64,000 nt of DNA from Sphingopyxis macrogoltabida (GCF_001314325.1 NZ_CP009429.1:2542501-2606500); one strand, 5' to 3'. Counted from the first letter of the stretch, positions 43,499-54,557 are shown. Translations and numbers: made by a program. Notes: a model not told the origin generated them from the letters alone.

Positions 43499-45667
43499 TC
43501 AATCTTCGCGCATATCGATGGCGAGCGTCGGCACGTCGTGGCGCTTGTGCAGCGCCGTGCCGCGACCCGACAGCGAAGGGTTCGTCATGAAATAATGGTG
43601 GAGGTTAAAGGGCTTGTCGCCCGGACTTACCCGCGCATAGGTACCGTCCGGCTGGAGCACCCAGCTTTGTTCATTGTCGATGAGGTTCGCGACGAGCACC
43701 TGATCGAGGATCTGGTCGTGAACGGTCGGGTTTTCGATCGGGATCATATATTCGACGCGACGATCGAAATTGCGCGGCATCCAGTCGGCACTGGAAATAT
43801 AGAGCTTGGCACGCTGGTGCGGCAGCGAGGCGCCGTTCGCAAAGGCCCACACGCGGCTGTGCTCGAGGAAGCGGCCGACCACCGATTTGACGCGGATCGT
43901 TTCCGACAAACCCGCGACCCCTGGCCGCAGACAGCAGATACCGCGCACGATCAGTTCGATCGGCACCCCGGCGGCGCTTGCGGCATAGAGGCGATCAATG
44001 ATGTCGGGATCGACAAGGCTGTTCATCTTCGCCCAGACGCCCGACGGCTGCCCGGCCTTTGCGGCCGCGATTTCGGCATCGATCAGATCGCACAGATGCG
44101 CGCGCATGTTGAGCGGCGACATGGTGATCAGTTCGAGCCGTTCGGGCTCGACATAACCGGTGATGTAATTGAACAGTTGCGCGGCATCGCGCCCGGCGCG
44201 CGGGTCGGCGGTGAAGAAGCTCAAATCGGTATAGATGCGCGCGGTCACCGGATGATAGTTGCCGGTCCCGAAGTGGCAGTAGGTCCGATAGCCCTGCCCT
44301 TCGCGGCGCACGACCATCGAAATCTTCGCATGCGTCTTCCACTCGATGAAGCCGTAGACGACCTGCACACCCGCACGTTCGAGCTGGTTCGCCCAGAGCA
44401 GATTCTGCTCCTCGTCGAAGCGCGCCTTGAGTTCGACGACCGCGGTGACCGACTTGCCCGCCTCGGCCGCCTCGATCAGCGCGCGGATCACCGGCGACTG
44501 GTTGCCGGCGCGGTAGAGCGTCTGCTTGATCGCGACGACATCGGGGTCCGCCGCCGCCTGCCGCAGGAAGGACAGGACGACATCGAAGCTTTCGTACGGG
44601 TGATGGACAAGGATGTCCTTGCTGCGGATCGCCGCAAAGCAGTCGCCGCCATGTTCGCGAATGCGTTCGGGGAAGCGCGCCGAATAGGCCGGAAACTTGA
44701 GGTCGGGACGATCGACGTCGACCAGCGCGGACAGTGCGGCGAGCCCGATGAAACCGCCGATCTTGGCGACGATCGCTTCATGCCCCTGGATATCGGCATT
44801 GAGCACCGCCGCAATCTCGCCTGGCATGTCGGCTTCGAGTTCGAGCAGGATGACACGGCCGCGGCGGCGGCGGCGGATCGCGGTACGGAACAGGCGGACG
44901 AGATCCTCCGCTTCTTCCTCCAGTTCGATGTCGCTGTCGCGGATGATCCGGAAAACACCGAGCGAGCGGATGGTGAAGCCCGGAAACAGCAGGCCGCCGA
45001 AAATCTCGATCAGATATTCGATCGGCACGAACGCGGTCGTTTCGCCGGTAACGGGAACGAAACGGGGCAGCGAAGCCGGGATCATCACCAGTTCGCGCAC
45101 CGTATCGCCGGTCGCCTTGCGCTGCAGGTCGAAAATGATGCCGAGACCGCGGTTCGGAATGAAGGGAAAGGGATGCGCCGGGTCGAGGACCTGCGGCGTC
45201 AGGATCGGGAAAATCTGGTCGAGGAAATATTGGCGGAGACGGGCGCGTAACGCATCGACATCCGATCCGGTGCCGTGGACGACGATTCCCTGTTCGGCGA
45301 GCAGGCGGTGGAGCAATTGCCATTCGCTCTGCTGTTCGTCGACGAGGCGGTTCACCTCCGCCTCGATCTCGGCGAGTTGCTGCCCCGGCGAGCGGCCGTC
45401 GGCCGACGGATCGTCGATGCCCTGCAGTTGCTGGCCCTTCAGGCCGGCGACGCGGACCATGAAGAATTCGTCGAGGTTGCTGCCCGAAATCGACAGGAAG
45501 CGTAAGCGTTCGAGCAGCGGATGCGCGGGATTGCGGGCTTCTTCCATCACCCGGCGGTTGAAGGCGAGCCAGCTCAGTTCGCGATTGAAGAAGCGCTCGG
45601 GACCGAAACTCGGCGGTTCCGTCAGGGCGTCATTGTCGGCGCGAAGGGGGCCATTTGCTATCGACAT
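43499..45667 (-). CDS. ppk1: Polyphosphate kinase PPK1
   Basis: A 722-residue PPK1. The N-terminal domain has [16 protein letters not shown] and [17 protein letters not shown]. The catalytic C domains carry the histidines in [13 protein letters not shown] and [11 protein letters not shown], and [15 protein letters not shown]. It polymerises the gamma-phosphate of ATP into polyphosphate at the inner membrane. Its start overlaps the end of hda by 10 bp. ppx follows. Confidence 0.97.
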   Translation of the reverse strand: MSIANGPLRADNDALTEPPSFGPERFFNRELSWLAFNRRVMEEARNPAHPLLERLRFLSISGSNLDEFFMVRVAGLKGQQLQGIDDPSADGRSPGQQLAEIEAEVNRLVDEQQSEWQLLHRLLAEQGIVVHGTGSDVDALRARLRQYFLDQIFPILTPQVLDPAHPFPFIPNRGLGIIFDLQRKATGDTVRELVMIPASLPRFVPVTGETTAFVPIEYLIEIFGGLLFPGFTIRSLGVFRIIRDSDIELEEEAEDLVRLFRTAIRRRRRGRVILLELEADMPGEIAAVLNADIQGHEAIVAKIGGFIGLAALSALVDVDRPDLKFPAYSARFPERIREHGGDCFAAIRSKDILVHHPYESFDVVLSFLRQAAADPDVVAIKQTLYRAGNQSPVIRALIEAAEAGKSVTAVVELKARFDEEQNLLWANQLERAGVQVVYGFIEWKTHAKISMVVRREGQGYRTYCHFGTGNYHPVTARIYTDLSFFTADPRAGRDAAQLFNYITGYVEPERLELITMSPLNMRAHLCDLIDAEIAAAKAGQPSGVWAKMNSLVDPDIIDRLYAASAAGVPIELIVRGICCLRPGVAGLSETIRVKSVVGRFLEHSRVWAFANGASLPHQRAKLYISSADWMPRNFDRRVEYMIPIENPTVHDQILDQVLVANLIDNEQSWVLQPDGTYARVSPGDKPFNLHHYFMTNPSLSGRGTALHKRHDVPTLAIDMRED

Positions 45668-46320
45668 ATATCGCTGTCCTGCCTTTCGAGGAGATCGGGA
45701 TCGATCAGCCCCTGTGACAGTAATGTTTCACGAATAAGACGAACGCCGAGGCGCCTTCCCTGTTCAAGCGAAGCGGCATCGAGCACCGCGACGATGCGGT
45801 GGATCATCGCATAGCTGCGCTCCATGCGCGGCACGATATAGGAGGCAACCTCGGGCGCGATGGCAATGCCGCGCTGCGCAAACAGCGCTTCGATCAGGTC
45901 GCGTGCGAGGCAGTCATCGGGATCGCCGATGGTCAACACCGGCACCGCCGCGAGGCGCGAAGCCAGATCGGGCAAGGCGATCTGCCATTCGGCGGGCGGC
46001 GCATCGGCGATGACCAGCAGCGGCGTCCCCGAAGCCTGCGCGGCATTCCATGCGTGGAAAAGCTCCTCTTCCGAAACGCTGTCGTGCCCGTCGATCACGC
46101 GCCCGCCGGTATCGCGCGCGAACAATCGGCCGATCAGGCTGCGCCCCGACCCCCGCGGGCCGACGAGAACCGCGGTCCGTACCGGCCACGGCCAGGTCGA
46201 TACATGGCGCAGGTAGCGGACGGCATCGGCGTTGCTGGTGCCGACGATCAACGGACCGTCGTTCGCTCCGCCGGCGCTCCAGTCGAGCGGGAGCGCAATC
46301 TGTCCCGATGCACGCGCCAT
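45658..46320 (-). CDS. hdaA: DnaA-related regulatory ATPase Hda/HdaA
   Basis: A 220-residue AAA+ protein. The P-loop is [11 protein letters not shown]. Domain III shows [18 protein letters not shown] and [27 protein letters not shown]. There is no DNA-binding domain IV. With the clamp it promotes ATP hydrolysis by DnaA to limit replication starts. The start overlaps the DUF2066 gene stop (TGATG), and its end overlaps ppk1. Confidence 0.9.
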   Translation of the reverse strand: MARASGQIALPLDWSAGGANDGPLIVGTSNADAVRYLRHVSTWPWPVRTAVLVGPRGSGRSLIGRLFARDTGGRVIDGHDSVSEEELFHAWNAAQASGTPLLVIADAPPAEWQIALPDLASRLAAVPVLTIGDPDDCLARDLIEALFAQRGIAIAPEVASYIVPRMERSYAMIHRIVAVLDAASLEQGRRLGVRLIRETLLSQGLIDPDLLERQDSDICR

Positions 46321-47591
46321 CAGCGACTGATCCTGAGCGTGTTGCCGCCTTCCTGTACCTTGTATCCGCGCGCGGCGAGCGCAGCCTTGAGCGCCGCGAT
46401 GTCGCCGCGGAAGCTGACCCGCATCACCGACGTACCGCCCAGCGCAAGGCTGGTGGTCGAGGCCGACTGGACGCCCGCAATGCCCGCGATCGCGCGCTCG
46501 GTCGCCGACACCGATTCGACGTCGGGCGAGCTGTACTGGACGGTAAAGCTCGACACGCCGACCACCGCCGTCGCCGGGACGCTGGCATCGGTTTCGGTGG
46601 GCAGGACGTCGGCGTCGGTCGCCACTTCTTCGGGCAGGTCTTCCTTCTCGACCGGCTTTTCGAGAACGAGATAGGTATCGGTCTTGAGCACGCCAGCAGC
46701 CAGCGCATCGATATAGATGCGGTCCATGCGCGCGACCGCCTTTTCCATCATGTCGGGCAGCGCGGTGGGATTGGGTCCGGTCATGGTGAAGCTGGAAATC
46801 AGCTTGTTGTCGGGACCGAAACGCGCGGTGAAATAGCCTTTGATCGGCCCGCCGGGATAACTGTATTCGACCCGCGCCATCGGCACGAGGACGTCGGCGG
46901 CGCCATATTGGTCGAGAATGACGCGCCACCAGACGCGGCCGCGGCGTCCCGTCTGGCCGGCGTTGATCAGCAGCGTGTCGGCGCCGGTGCCCGCGGTGCG
47001 GACATAGTCGATCGCGCTCTGCCCAGTGTTATATTCGGCCCAAGCGCGCTGCCAGGCGCTGCGTTGTTCGAAAACCTGCGGAATGCCGTCGACCGAATAG
47101 ACGGGGATGACCAGCAAAGGCGGCGAACGCAGCGTCCGGCCGCTGACACCCAAAATCTGGCCTGCCCGGACGCGGTCGAACTGGACACCGAGCCGCGCGA
47201 CGTACCGGCGCGAGCCGATCTGTTCGTCCTCGACGACGATCGCGGTGACGATGCCGTCGAGCACCGAATCGCCGAGCGCCGGACCGTCGCTGCCGTTCAA
47301 CTTGCGATAGAGCTGCGCCCAGCCCTTGCGCTGTGCCTCGCGCCAGCCCTTTTCGCGCGCATCTTCGGCATTGTCGCCGGTGACGTCGACAAGGATGCCG
47401 CTGGCGAGAAAGTCGCCGCTGCTGTTGATCGGGGTAATGCCGCGATCGCCGCGGCTGATCTGTCCTTCGACCACCCCGACGACCAGAATCGCGAAGAGCA
47501 GCCCGAACAGCGCCGCCCAGCGCCAGTCGCGCGGGCGCACGGCGTCGAAGGAGAAACGGGGCGCGAAGCGGGGGAAAGCGACCGAAATCAT
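46320..47591 (-). CDS. DUF2066 membrane-anchored protein
   Basis: A 423-residue protein with one N-terminal membrane helix (about 25-42, [19 protein letters not shown]). The DUF2066 region shows [26 protein letters not shown] and later [11 protein letters not shown]. Its usual place next to hda and divergent to purM is kept. The bulk should be periplasmic. The family function is unknown. The last 100 residues include a second small alpha/beta domain. Confidence 0.88.
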   Translation of the reverse strand: MISVAFPRFAPRFSFDAVRPRDWRWAALFGLLFAILVVGVVEGQISRGDRGITPINSSGDFLASGILVDVTGDNAEDAREKGWREAQRKGWAQLYRKLNGSDGPALGDSVLDGIVTAIVVEDEQIGSRRYVARLGVQFDRVRAGQILGVSGRTLRSPPLLVIPVYSVDGIPQVFEQRSAWQRAWAEYNTGQSAIDYVRTAGTGADTLLINAGQTGRRGRVWWRVILDQYGAADVLVPMARVEYSYPGGPIKGYFTARFGPDNKLISSFTMTGPNPTALPDMMEKAVARMDRIYIDALAAGVLKTDTYLVLEKPVEKEDLPEEVATDADVLPTETDASVPATAVVGVSSFTVQYSSPDVESVSATERAIAGIAGVQSASTTSLALGGTSVMRVSFRGDIAALKAALAARGYKVQEGGNTLRISR

Positions 47592-47676
47592 ATCTTCTCT
47601 ATGCTTTGCCCAAAAGCTCGACGCCGGACAAGGAAATCATGGCATTTCGTGGCCAGAGTCGTTAGTCGCGCTGGCC

Positions 47677-48783
47677 ATGGATTCCAAGCACAACCAACCC
47701 GCCTCCTACACTTATGCCGAGGCCGGCGTATCGATCGAGACCGGCAACGCGCTGGTCCGTGCCATTGCTCCGCTCGCCCGTGCGACGCGCCGTCCCGGTG
47801 CCGACGCCGACCTCGGCGGCTTTGGCGGCTTCTTCGACCTCAAGGCGGCGGGGTTCAACGATCCGCTGCTCGTCGCGGCGAACGACGGCGTCGGCACGAA
47901 GCTGAAACTCGCCATCGAATCGGGCAAGCACGACGGCGTCGGTATCGACCTTGTCGCGATGTGCGCGAACGACCTGATCGTGCAGGGCGCCGAGCCGCTG
48001 TTTTTTCTGGATTATTACGCCACCGGCAAACTCGACAACGACGTCGCGACCGAAGTCGTCGCGAGCATCGCCGAGGGCTGCAAGCAGGCCGGCTGCGCGC
48101 TGATCGGCGGCGAAACCGCCGAAATGCCGGGCATGTATTCCGACGGCGATTACGACCTTGCCGGCTTCTGCGTCGGCGCGGTCGAGCGCGATCAGGTGCT
48201 GACCGCCGACAAGGTCGCCGCAGGCGACGTGATCCTCGGCCTTGCGTCGTCGGGCGTCCACTCGAACGGCTTTTCGCTCGTGCGGCGGCTGGCCGCGGAC
48301 AAGGGCTGGAAACTCGACCGCCCTGCCCTGTTCGACCAGAATGTGCTGCTGATCGACGCGCTGATGGCGCCGACGCGCATCTATGTGAAAAGCCTGCTGC
48401 CGCTGGTGAAAACCGGCAAGATCCATGCGCTCGCCCACATCACCGGTGGCGGGCTGCTCGAGAATATCCCGCGCGTGCTGCCGAAAACGCTCCACGCGCA
48501 TGTCGACGCCGATGCGTGGGCGCAGCCGCGGCTGATGGCCTTCCTGCAGGCGCAGGGCAATATCGAGCCCGAGGAAATGGCGCGCACCTTCAATTGCGGG
48601 ATCGGCATGGCGGTCGTCGTCGCCGAAGCCGACGTCGCCGAAGTCACCGCCGCGCTCGAAGCCGCAGGCGAAACGGTGCACCGCATCGGCCACATCGCCG
48701 AAGGGGCGAAGGGCTGTACCGTGTCGGGCGGGTCCGAGACATGGAGCGCGATGGCGGCGTGGTCGGCCGCGCATAATGGCTAG
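47677..48783 (+). CDS. purM: Phosphoribosylformylglycinamidine cyclo-ligase
   Basis: A 368-residue AIR synthetase. Conserved segments are [61 protein letters not shown] and THITGGG-type [14 protein letters not shown]. It closes the imidazole ring in purine synthesis using ATP. Start ATG at 47677 fits the conserved beginning. purN overlaps its end by 8 bp. Confidence 0.97.
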   Translation: MDSKHNQPASYTYAEAGVSIETGNALVRAIAPLARATRRPGADADLGGFGGFFDLKAAGFNDPLLVAANDGVGTKLKLAIESGKHDGVGIDLVAMCANDLIVQGAEPLFFLDYYATGKLDNDVATEVVASIAEGCKQAGCALIGGETAEMPGMYSDGDYDLAGFCVGAVERDQVLTADKVAAGDVILGLASSGVHSNGFSLVRRLAADKGWKLDRPALFDQNVLLIDALMAPTRIYVKSLLPLVKTGKIHALAHITGGGLLENIPRVLPKTLHAHVDADAWAQPRLMAFLQAQGNIEPEEMARTFNCGIGMAVVVAEADVAEVTAALEAAGETVHRIGHIAEGAKGCTVSGGSETWSAMAAWSAAHNG

Positions 48784-49726
48784 GGCGCGCGTCGCCGTCC
48801 TGATCTCGGGCGCCGGGACCAATATGGCGGCGCTGCTCTATGCCGCGAAAGCCGACGACTGCCCTTACGAGATCGTGCTGGTCGCCGCGAACGATCCCGA
48901 AGCGCCGGGACTGAAGATTGCGGAGGCCGAAGGCATTGCGACCTGGAGCCTCTCTCACAAGGGCATGGACCGCGATGCGTTCGACGCGCTCGTCGACGCG
49001 CAATTGCACGAAGCCCGCGCCGAATATGTCGCGCTCGCCGGTTATATGCGCATTCTCAGCGATGCTTTCGTGGCAAACTGGCAAGGCCGGATGCTCAACA
49101 TCCACCCCAGCCTGCTGCCGAAATACAAGGGGCTGAACACGCACCGCCAATCCATAGATGCGGGCGACAGCCATGGAGGGTGCAGCATCCATGTCGTGAC
49201 CACGGCGCTCGACGGCGGGCCGGTGCTCGCGCAGACGCCGGTCGCGATCGTGCCCGGCGAAACGGTCGAAAGCCTGGCCCGGCGGGTGCAGTTTGCCGAG
49301 CATCAGCTTTACCCCAAAACCCTCGCGGTCTTCGTGACGCGCGAGCGCTCGCCCGAATACATACTCGGCCGGGTGCGCGAACTCGCGATGGCGCTGCCCG
49401 AAGCCGACGAAGTGACCTCGCACGGCATGCCGTGCTTCGGCATCGCGAAGGGCAAGAAGTTCGCCTATTTCACCGAAGATCATCATGGCGACGGCAAGAT
49501 CGCGCTGCTCGTCAAGATCAGCGGCGCCGACGAACAGGCGCAACTGATCGAACTCGACGAGGACCGCTATTACCGCCCCGCCTATTTCGGCGACGGCTGG
49601 GTCGGCATCCGCCTCGACCTTGGCGACACCGACTGGGACGCCATCGGCGAATGGCTCCGCAAGAGCTGGCTCGCGGTGGCACCGAAGAAGCTTGCCGGAC
49701 TGATGGGCGCGGCGGAGGAGTTCTGA
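48776..49726 (+). CDS. purN: Phosphoribosylglycinamide formyltransferase fused to MmcQ/YjbR domain
   Basis: A 316-residue protein, about 110 longer than usual PurN. The PurN part (about 1-190) has [10 protein letters not shown], the catalytic [12 protein letters not shown] (Asn108, His110) and the Asp in [15 protein letters not shown]; it transfers formyl from 10-formyl-THF to GAR. The extra part (about 196-312) has [32 protein letters not shown] and later [12 protein letters not shown], which match the MmcQ/YjbR double-psi-like family of unknown function, often thought to bind DNA or nucleotides. No stop lies between. The start overlaps purM by 8 bp. Confidence 0.93.
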   Translation: MARARVAVLISGAGTNMAALLYAAKADDCPYEIVLVAANDPEAPGLKIAEAEGIATWSLSHKGMDRDAFDALVDAQLHEARAEYVALAGYMRILSDAFVANWQGRMLNIHPSLLPKYKGLNTHRQSIDAGDSHGGCSIHVVTTALDGGPVLAQTPVAIVPGETVESLARRVQFAEHQLYPKTLAVFVTRERSPEYILGRVRELAMALPEADEVTSHGMPCFGIAKGKKFAYFTEDHHGDGKIALLVKISGADEQAQLIELDEDRYYRPAYFGDGWVGIRLDLGDTDWDAIGEWLRKSWLAVAPKKLAGLMGAAEEF

Positions 49727-49779
49727 CCGGCCGCAAATTGGCGCTGGCCTTTTTCCTGAAAGCCGGTTGAACTGCCGCG

Positions 49780-51225
49780 ATGGCATTCGACGCCGCCCTT
49801 GTCCTGTCGCTGCTGTTCTTCGCGGTTCATATCGTGGTGATCGGGCGCATCATCCTGCGGCCGCAGCGCGAGCCCGCGTCGCGGATTGCCTGGCTGATCG
49901 CGGCAATCATGGTGCCGGTCGTCGGGGTGATCGCCTATCTGCTGCTCGGCGAGGCGCGGATCAGCGCGAAGCGCCGCGCCCGCTATCGCGCGATCGAGGC
50001 CCACCTGCCGCACCCGGCGCACAATGAAACGATCCGCCGCGCCCTCGCAAAGACACCTTATGCGGCGCCCTTCGCGCTCGCCGAGACCGCCAATGCGCTG
50101 CCGCCGACGCGCGGCAACCGGGCGCGCCTGTCGGCCGACAGCAACAGCGCGATCCGCGAGATGGTCGAGGATATCGACGCGGCGACGTCGACCGTCCATC
50201 TCTGCTTCTACATCTGGCTCGCCGACAACAATGGTTTCCGGATCAAGAATGCGCTGGTTCGCGCCGCGCGGCGCGGGGTCAAGGTGCGCGTGCTGGCCGA
50301 CGCGCTCGGTTCGCGCGGCTTCATCCGCTCGGCCTATTGGATCGAGCTCGAAAATGCCGGGGTCGACGCGCGGATCGCGCTGCCGATCGGCGGGCTGATC
50401 TGGACGCTGATCCGCGGCCGCTTCGACCTGCGCAACCACCGCAAGCAGCTCATCGTCGACAACCGGATCGCGTGGTGCGGCAGCCAGAACCTCGCCGACC
50501 CCGAATTCCGGGTGAAATCGCGCTATGCGCCATGGGTCGACCTGATGACCCGCTGGGAAGGCCCGGTGGTGCAGGACTGCCAGTTCATCTTCGCCGCCGA
50601 CTGGGAGTCGGAGCATGGCGACGATATCAGCGCCCTGCTCTGCGACGATGCCGAACAACCGGCGGCCGCCAAGCCGGGCATCGTCGCGCAGGTCGTCGGC
50701 ACGGGCCCCAGCCTGCCCTACCCCGCGATGACGGCCTGCTTCACCTCGCTGATTCATTCGGCGCGGCGCGAACTGGTGATCACGACGCCCTATTTCGTCC
50801 CCGACGAACAGTTGATCTGTGCGCTGCTCGACGCCGCGCGGCGCGGGGTGAACACGGTGATGATCCTGCCGCAGCGCAACGACAGCCGCATCGTCGCCAA
50901 TGCCAGCCGCAGCTATTATGACGAGATGATCGGCGCGGGCGTCCAGCTATATGAATATCGCCCCGGCCTGCTCCACGCGAAGACGATGGTGGTCGACGGC
51001 GCCGTCGCGCTGATCGGCTCGGCGAACCTCGACCGGCGGAGCTTCGAGCTTAACTTCGAGAATAATATCCTGTTCGCCGATGCGGGTTTCGTCGGCGAAA
51101 TCCGTGCGCGGCAGGACGAATATCTGGCCGATTCCGATCGCGTTATGGCCGAAGATGTCGCACGCGACAGCATGTTGCGACGGCTGTGGCAAAACCTGCT
51201 GGCGACGCTCAGTCCGCTTCTTTGA
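49780..51225 (+). CDS. cls: Cardiolipin synthase
   Basis: A 481-residue phospholipase-D superfamily protein. Two N-terminal membrane helices (about 1-20 and 33-55) precede two HKD motifs: HRKQLIVDNRIAWCGSQN and HAKTMVVDGAVALIGSAN. It condenses two phosphatidylglycerols (or PE plus PG) to cardiolipin at the inner membrane. It lies 53 bp after purN. Confidence 0.95.
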   Translation: MAFDAALVLSLLFFAVHIVVIGRIILRPQREPASRIAWLIAAIMVPVVGVIAYLLLGEARISAKRRARYRAIEAHLPHPAHNETIRRALAKTPYAAPFALAETANALPPTRGNRARLSADSNSAIREMVEDIDAATSTVHLCFYIWLADNNGFRIKNALVRAARRGVKVRVLADALGSRGFIRSAYWIELENAGVDARIALPIGGLIWTLIRGRFDLRNHRKQLIVDNRIAWCGSQNLADPEFRVKSRYAPWVDLMTRWEGPVVQDCQFIFAADWESEHGDDISALLCDDAEQPAAAKPGIVAQVVGTGPSLPYPAMTACFTSLIHSARRELVITTPYFVPDEQLICALLDAARRGVNTVMILPQRNDSRIVANASRSYYDEMIGAGVQLYEYRPGLLHAKTMVVDGAVALIGSANLDRRSFELNFENNILFADAGFVGEIRARQDEYLADSDRVMAEDVARDSMLRRLWQNLLATLSPLL

Positions 51226-51239
51226 AGCAGCGCGAATGA

Positions 51240-51872
51240 TCAAGGACAGGCGGCCGCCGTATAATGCGCGTCCTTGCGGACCAGATGATCCGGTATAGCG
51301 CAGAAGCGCGGGATGCGCATCCGCTGCCGGTCGGCGTTGCCGTTGAGGAAGCCACCCTTGTCGATGGGGTCGCTCGCCTGCGGCACGGCGACTTCGAAAT
51401 GGACATGCGACAACATCGCGCAGCCGACGGCGCCTTCGTCCCCGAGATATCGCCCCGCCCGGACGCGGTCGCCGACCTTCAGGCTCGCCTTGCCGCTTGT
51501 CGTCCCGGTCGCCATGTGCCCATAGAGCGTCCATTCGCCGCCCGGATGCGCAAGCCACACGAAATTGTTCCGGCAATCTGCCGCGGCCCGGCCGCTCTGC
51601 TGCTCCGAATAATGGTCCTCGATCGCCATCACTATACCGTCGGCCGCCGCTACGACGCGGTGAACCTTCCCTTCGCGCGGCTCGCCGACCAGATCGATTG
51701 CGCCCACCGGGCGGTGCGTGACAGCGTCGTCGAACACCGAAACCTCCGTGCCGTCGGCGAAGGGAAGCCGGTAGAGCCCCTCGGATTCGGCGATCTTCGG
51801 CGTATCAGCCGCCGGCCCGTTCGATGCCAGCAGCGCCGCCGCCGCGATGGCGAAAATCGGCTTTCCAAGCAT
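51240..51872 (-). CDS. M23 family metallopeptidase
   Basis: A 210-residue exported protein with a signal peptide (about 1-23). The zinc site motifs HRPVGAID (His-x-x-x-Asp-like spacing around GAID) and SHVHFEV (His-x-His) are present, as are WLAHPGGEWTLYGHM and KVGDRVRAGRYLGDEG. Paired cysteines could form disulfides. It probably cuts peptide cross-links in peptidoglycan. The start follows AGGAG. A 22-bp tandem duplication stands directly upstream. Confidence 0.85.
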   Translation of the reverse strand: MLGKPIFAIAAAALLASNGPAADTPKIAESEGLYRLPFADGTEVSVFDDAVTHRPVGAIDLVGEPREGKVHRVVAAADGIVMAIEDHYSEQQSGRAAADCRNNFVWLAHPGGEWTLYGHMATGTTSGKASLKVGDRVRAGRYLGDEGAVGCAMLSHVHFEVAVPQASDPIDKGGFLNGNADRQRMRIPRFCAIPDHLVRKDAHYTAAACP

Positions 51873-51884
51873 GACCTGCTCCTT

Positions 51885-51928
51885 TTTTCCGGGTGTCCAA
51901 CGAAAATTTTCCGGGTGTCCAACGAAAA
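51885..51928. repeat. 22-bp perfect tandem duplication upstream of the M23 gene
   Basis: Two identical, directly adjacent 22-bp units (51885-51906 and 51907-51928). Each starts TTTTCCGGGTG and ends CCAACGAAAA, so the ends are inverted to each other (TTTTC / GAAAA). The second unit runs into the T-tract of the ndk terminator. It could be a doubled operator for the M23 gene or a slippage product. Confidence 0.85.
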
Positions 51929-51956
51929 AGGCCACCGGAATGTTCCGGTGGCCTTT
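51925..51956 (-). terminator. Rho-independent terminator of ndk
   Basis: On the minus strand AAAGGCCACCGG and CCGGTGGCCTTT pair with a 6- to 8-nt loop and run into TTTTT. It stands 25 bp after the ndk stop and should end the pepA-holC-ndk transcript. Confidence 0.9.
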
Positions 51957-51981
51957 GCTTGTCCGGTCGTGCTAGGCCGGC

Positions 51982-52404
51982 TTAGCCGACGATTTCTTCA
52001 GGCTTGAAGAAATAGGCGATCTCGATCGCCGCATTTTCGTCGCTGTCGCTGCCGTGGACGGTGTTCGCCTCGATGCTCTCGGCGAGTTCCTTGCGGATCG
52101 TGCCCGGCGCCGCATCCTTGGGATTGGTCGCGCCCATGATGTCGCGGTTCGCCTGCATCGCGTTCTCGCCCTCGAGAACCTGGACGACGACGGGGCCGCT
52201 GATCATGAAATCGACGAGTTCGCCGAAGAAGGGACGTTCCTTGTGGACCGCGTAAAAGCCTTCCGCCTGCTCGCGGCTCATGTGGATGCGCTTCGACGCG
52301 ACGACGCGCAAACCGGCGTCTTCCAGCATCTTGGTGACCGCACCGGTCAGGTTGCGGCGCGTTGCGTCGGGCTTGATGATCGAAAAGGTGCGGGTGACCG
52401 CCAT
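51982..52404 (-). CDS. ndk: Nucleoside diphosphate kinase
   Basis: A 140-residue NDK of normal length. It starts [17 protein letters not shown] (substrate Lys), has [18 protein letters not shown] and the active-site His in [20 protein letters not shown]. It balances NTP pools. A strong terminator follows. It lies 85 bp after holC. Confidence 0.98.
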   Translation of the reverse strand: MAVTRTFSIIKPDATRRNLTGAVTKMLEDAGLRVVASKRIHMSREQAEGFYAVHKERPFFGELVDFMISGPVVVQVLEGENAMQANRDIMGATNPKDAAPGTIRKELAESIEANTVHGSDSDENAAIEIAYFFKPEEIVG

Positions 52405-52489
52405 GGGAAAGCTCCTGCGTTGTTATGATTTGCGATGCGCGCGCCTCTAGCCGCGCTTTTGCGCCGCCGCAAGGACAGAGCGTCGGACG

Positions 52490-52939
52490 CTACGGCCCTT
52501 CCGCCCAGCGGCCGTTTTCGTCCTGCTTCCAGAAATGGATTTCGGCGCCCTCCGTGGCGCTCAATTTGCGCCAGGTTGCGCGCGCGTCGTCGATACGGCT
52601 GTTGTCGAAGAGCAGGAAGGCCCGGTCGAACCCCAGCGCCTCGTCGCGCCATTCGCCGTCGGCAAGCGCAACGTGTCGCGCGCGGTTTGCCGGCGAAGGG
52701 TCGAGGGTCCCCGCAATCAGGATCGGCTCGATCTCTTCGTCGGGGGAGCCCGCTGCGCCGTGCGGCAGGAAACTGGCCGGCGCGTGTGTCCACAGCGCCT
52801 CGTCGATCGCCTGCCGCTGGAGCGCCGGGGCCGCGACGACCAGCAACCGGTCGCCAGCGCCCAATATGCGCGTCGCGATCGCGGGCAGCACCCGCTCGAC
52901 GGGATCGCGGGTGAGACGATAGAAATCGACGCGCGCCAT
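52490..52939 (-). CDS. holC: DNA polymerase III chi subunit
   Basis: A 149-residue chi protein. It opens MARVDFYRLTRDPVERVLPA, has LWTHAPASFLPHG and the later FDRAFLLFDNSRIDDARATW, which are typical of HolC. It links the clamp loader to SSB. It stands 18 bp after pepA, the usual arrangement. Confidence 0.93.
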   Translation of the reverse strand: MARVDFYRLTRDPVERVLPAIATRILGAGDRLLVVAAPALQRQAIDEALWTHAPASFLPHGAAGSPDEEIEPILIAGTLDPSPANRARHVALADGEWRDEALGFDRAFLLFDNSRIDDARATWRKLSATEGAEIHFWKQDENGRWAEGP

Positions 52940-52957
52940 GATCCCGCCCCGCCGGCC

Positions 52958-54427
52958 TCAGCCTTCGAAATTGGCCGCGATGAAGCGGTCGAGCAGGCGG
53001 ACGCCGTAACCGGTCGCACCCTTGGCATAGACCGGGCCATCCTTGTCGGCCCATGCCATGCCCGCGATGTCGAGATGCGCCCATGCGACGCCGTCGTTCA
53101 CGAAACGCTTCAGGAACTGCGCGGCGGTGATCGATCCGGCCTCGCGCGGGCCGATATTCTTCATGTCGGCGATCGGGCTGTCGATCAGCTTGTCGTATGC
53201 CGCCGACAGCGGGAAGCGCCACAGCTTGTTGTTCGACGCCTCGCCCGCCGCGAGCAGGTCGGCGGCAAGATCGTCCTCATTGGCGAACATGCCGGCAAAT
53301 TCATGGCCGAGCGAGATCACCATCGCGCCGGTCAGCGTCGCGAGGTCGACGATCACCTTCGGATCATAGGCTTTTTGCGCCCAGCTGATCGCGTCGCAAA
53401 GGACGAGGCGGCCTTCGGCGTCGGTGTTCAGCACCTCGACCGTCTGGCCCGACATGGTCGTCACGATGTCGCCGGGGCGCATCGCATTGCCGTCGGGCAT
53501 ATTCTCGACCAGACCGACGACGCCGACGACATTCGCCTTCGCCTTGCGGCCGGCAATCGCCTTGATCGCGCCCGCGACGGCGCCGGCGCCGCCCATGTCC
53601 CATTTCATCATGTCCATGCCCGGGCCGGGCTTCAGGCTGATGCCGCCGGTGTCGAAGGTAACGCCCTTGCCGATGAACACCACCGGCGCCTCGCCCGGGG
53701 TGCCGCCGTTCCAGCGCATCGCGAGCAGCCGCGGCGGCCGCGTCGAGCCCTGCGCGACGCCGAGCAGCGCGCCCATGCCGAGCGCCTTCATCTGGCGCTC
53801 GTCGAGCACCTCGAGTTCGACGCCGAGGTCGGCGAGATGCTGGCAGCGCTCGACGAAGCTTTCGGGATAGAGGATGTTCGGCGGCTCGGCGACCAGCGTC
53901 TGGGTGAGCGCCACACCGTCGGCAATCGCCTCATTCTCGGCCCAACGGCCCGTCAAATCGCCGTGAGCTGAGGCAATCGTCACCGACCGGAGGCTGGGCT
54001 TCGCCTTGTCGGCAAGGCGGGTGCGATAGGTGTCGAGACGCCAGTTGCGCAGCCGGGCGCCCATCGCGAAGGCAAGTACATCATCGGCGTCGCTCTCGCC
54101 CGCACTCGCGAAATCGACATGGACCGCACTGGCACCGCTCGTCTGGAGCCGCGCGACGAGCGCCGCGCCGCCGCGTTCGAGATCGTGGACATCGCCCTCA
54201 CCGATCCCGACGAGCAACAGACGCAGCACCCGGCCACCGTCGACGGCGGCGGTTTCCGCCACCGAACCCGCCGCGCCCTCGAAGCGCGCCTGTGCCGCCG
54301 CGCCGCCGAGCAAGGCCCCATGCGGATCGCCGAGCGCCTGGACGAGCGCGGCGAGGCCGCCCTTGCGGACGGGGAAGGCGACGACGTCGGCAGACGCATC
54401 GATTTGCGCGACAAACTGAATGTCCAT
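52958..54427 (-). CDS. pepA: Leucyl aminopeptidase
   Basis: A 489-residue M17 aminopeptidase. The metal and catalytic motifs are FIGKGVTFDTGGISLKPG (Lys, Asp), DMGGAGAVAGAI and the signature NTDAEGRLVL. The N-terminal macro-like domain is divergent. It removes N-terminal residues from peptides in the cytoplasm; PepA also binds DNA in E. coli. The start at 54427 is divergent to lptD across 130 bp. Confidence 0.96.
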   Translation of the reverse strand: MDIQFVAQIDASADVVAFPVRKGGLAALVQALGDPHGALLGGAAAQARFEGAAGSVAETAAVDGGRVLRLLLVGIGEGDVHDLERGGAALVARLQTSGASAVHVDFASAGESDADDVLAFAMGARLRNWRLDTYRTRLADKAKPSLRSVTIASAHGDLTGRWAENEAIADGVALTQTLVAEPPNILYPESFVERCQHLADLGVELEVLDERQMKALGMGALLGVAQGSTRPPRLLAMRWNGGTPGEAPVVFIGKGVTFDTGGISLKPGPGMDMMKWDMGGAGAVAGAIKAIAGRKAKANVVGVVGLVENMPDGNAMRPGDIVTTMSGQTVEVLNTDAEGRLVLCDAISWAQKAYDPKVIVDLATLTGAMVISLGHEFAGMFANEDDLAADLLAAGEASNNKLWRFPLSAAYDKLIDSPIADMKNIGPREAGSITAAQFLKRFVNDGVAWAHLDIAGMAWADKDGPVYAKGATGYGVRLLDRFIAANFEG

Positions 54428-54557
54428 GCGATGACTTTCTTATGTGATGATTGATTGCAACGTGGCGGACCGATAGGGGTTTCGCTTGCGAGTTGCAAAA
54501 TAAAGCAGCCGTTCCGGTCCGGGTGGACTTTCTAAAGGTATGGGACAAAGTGACTAA

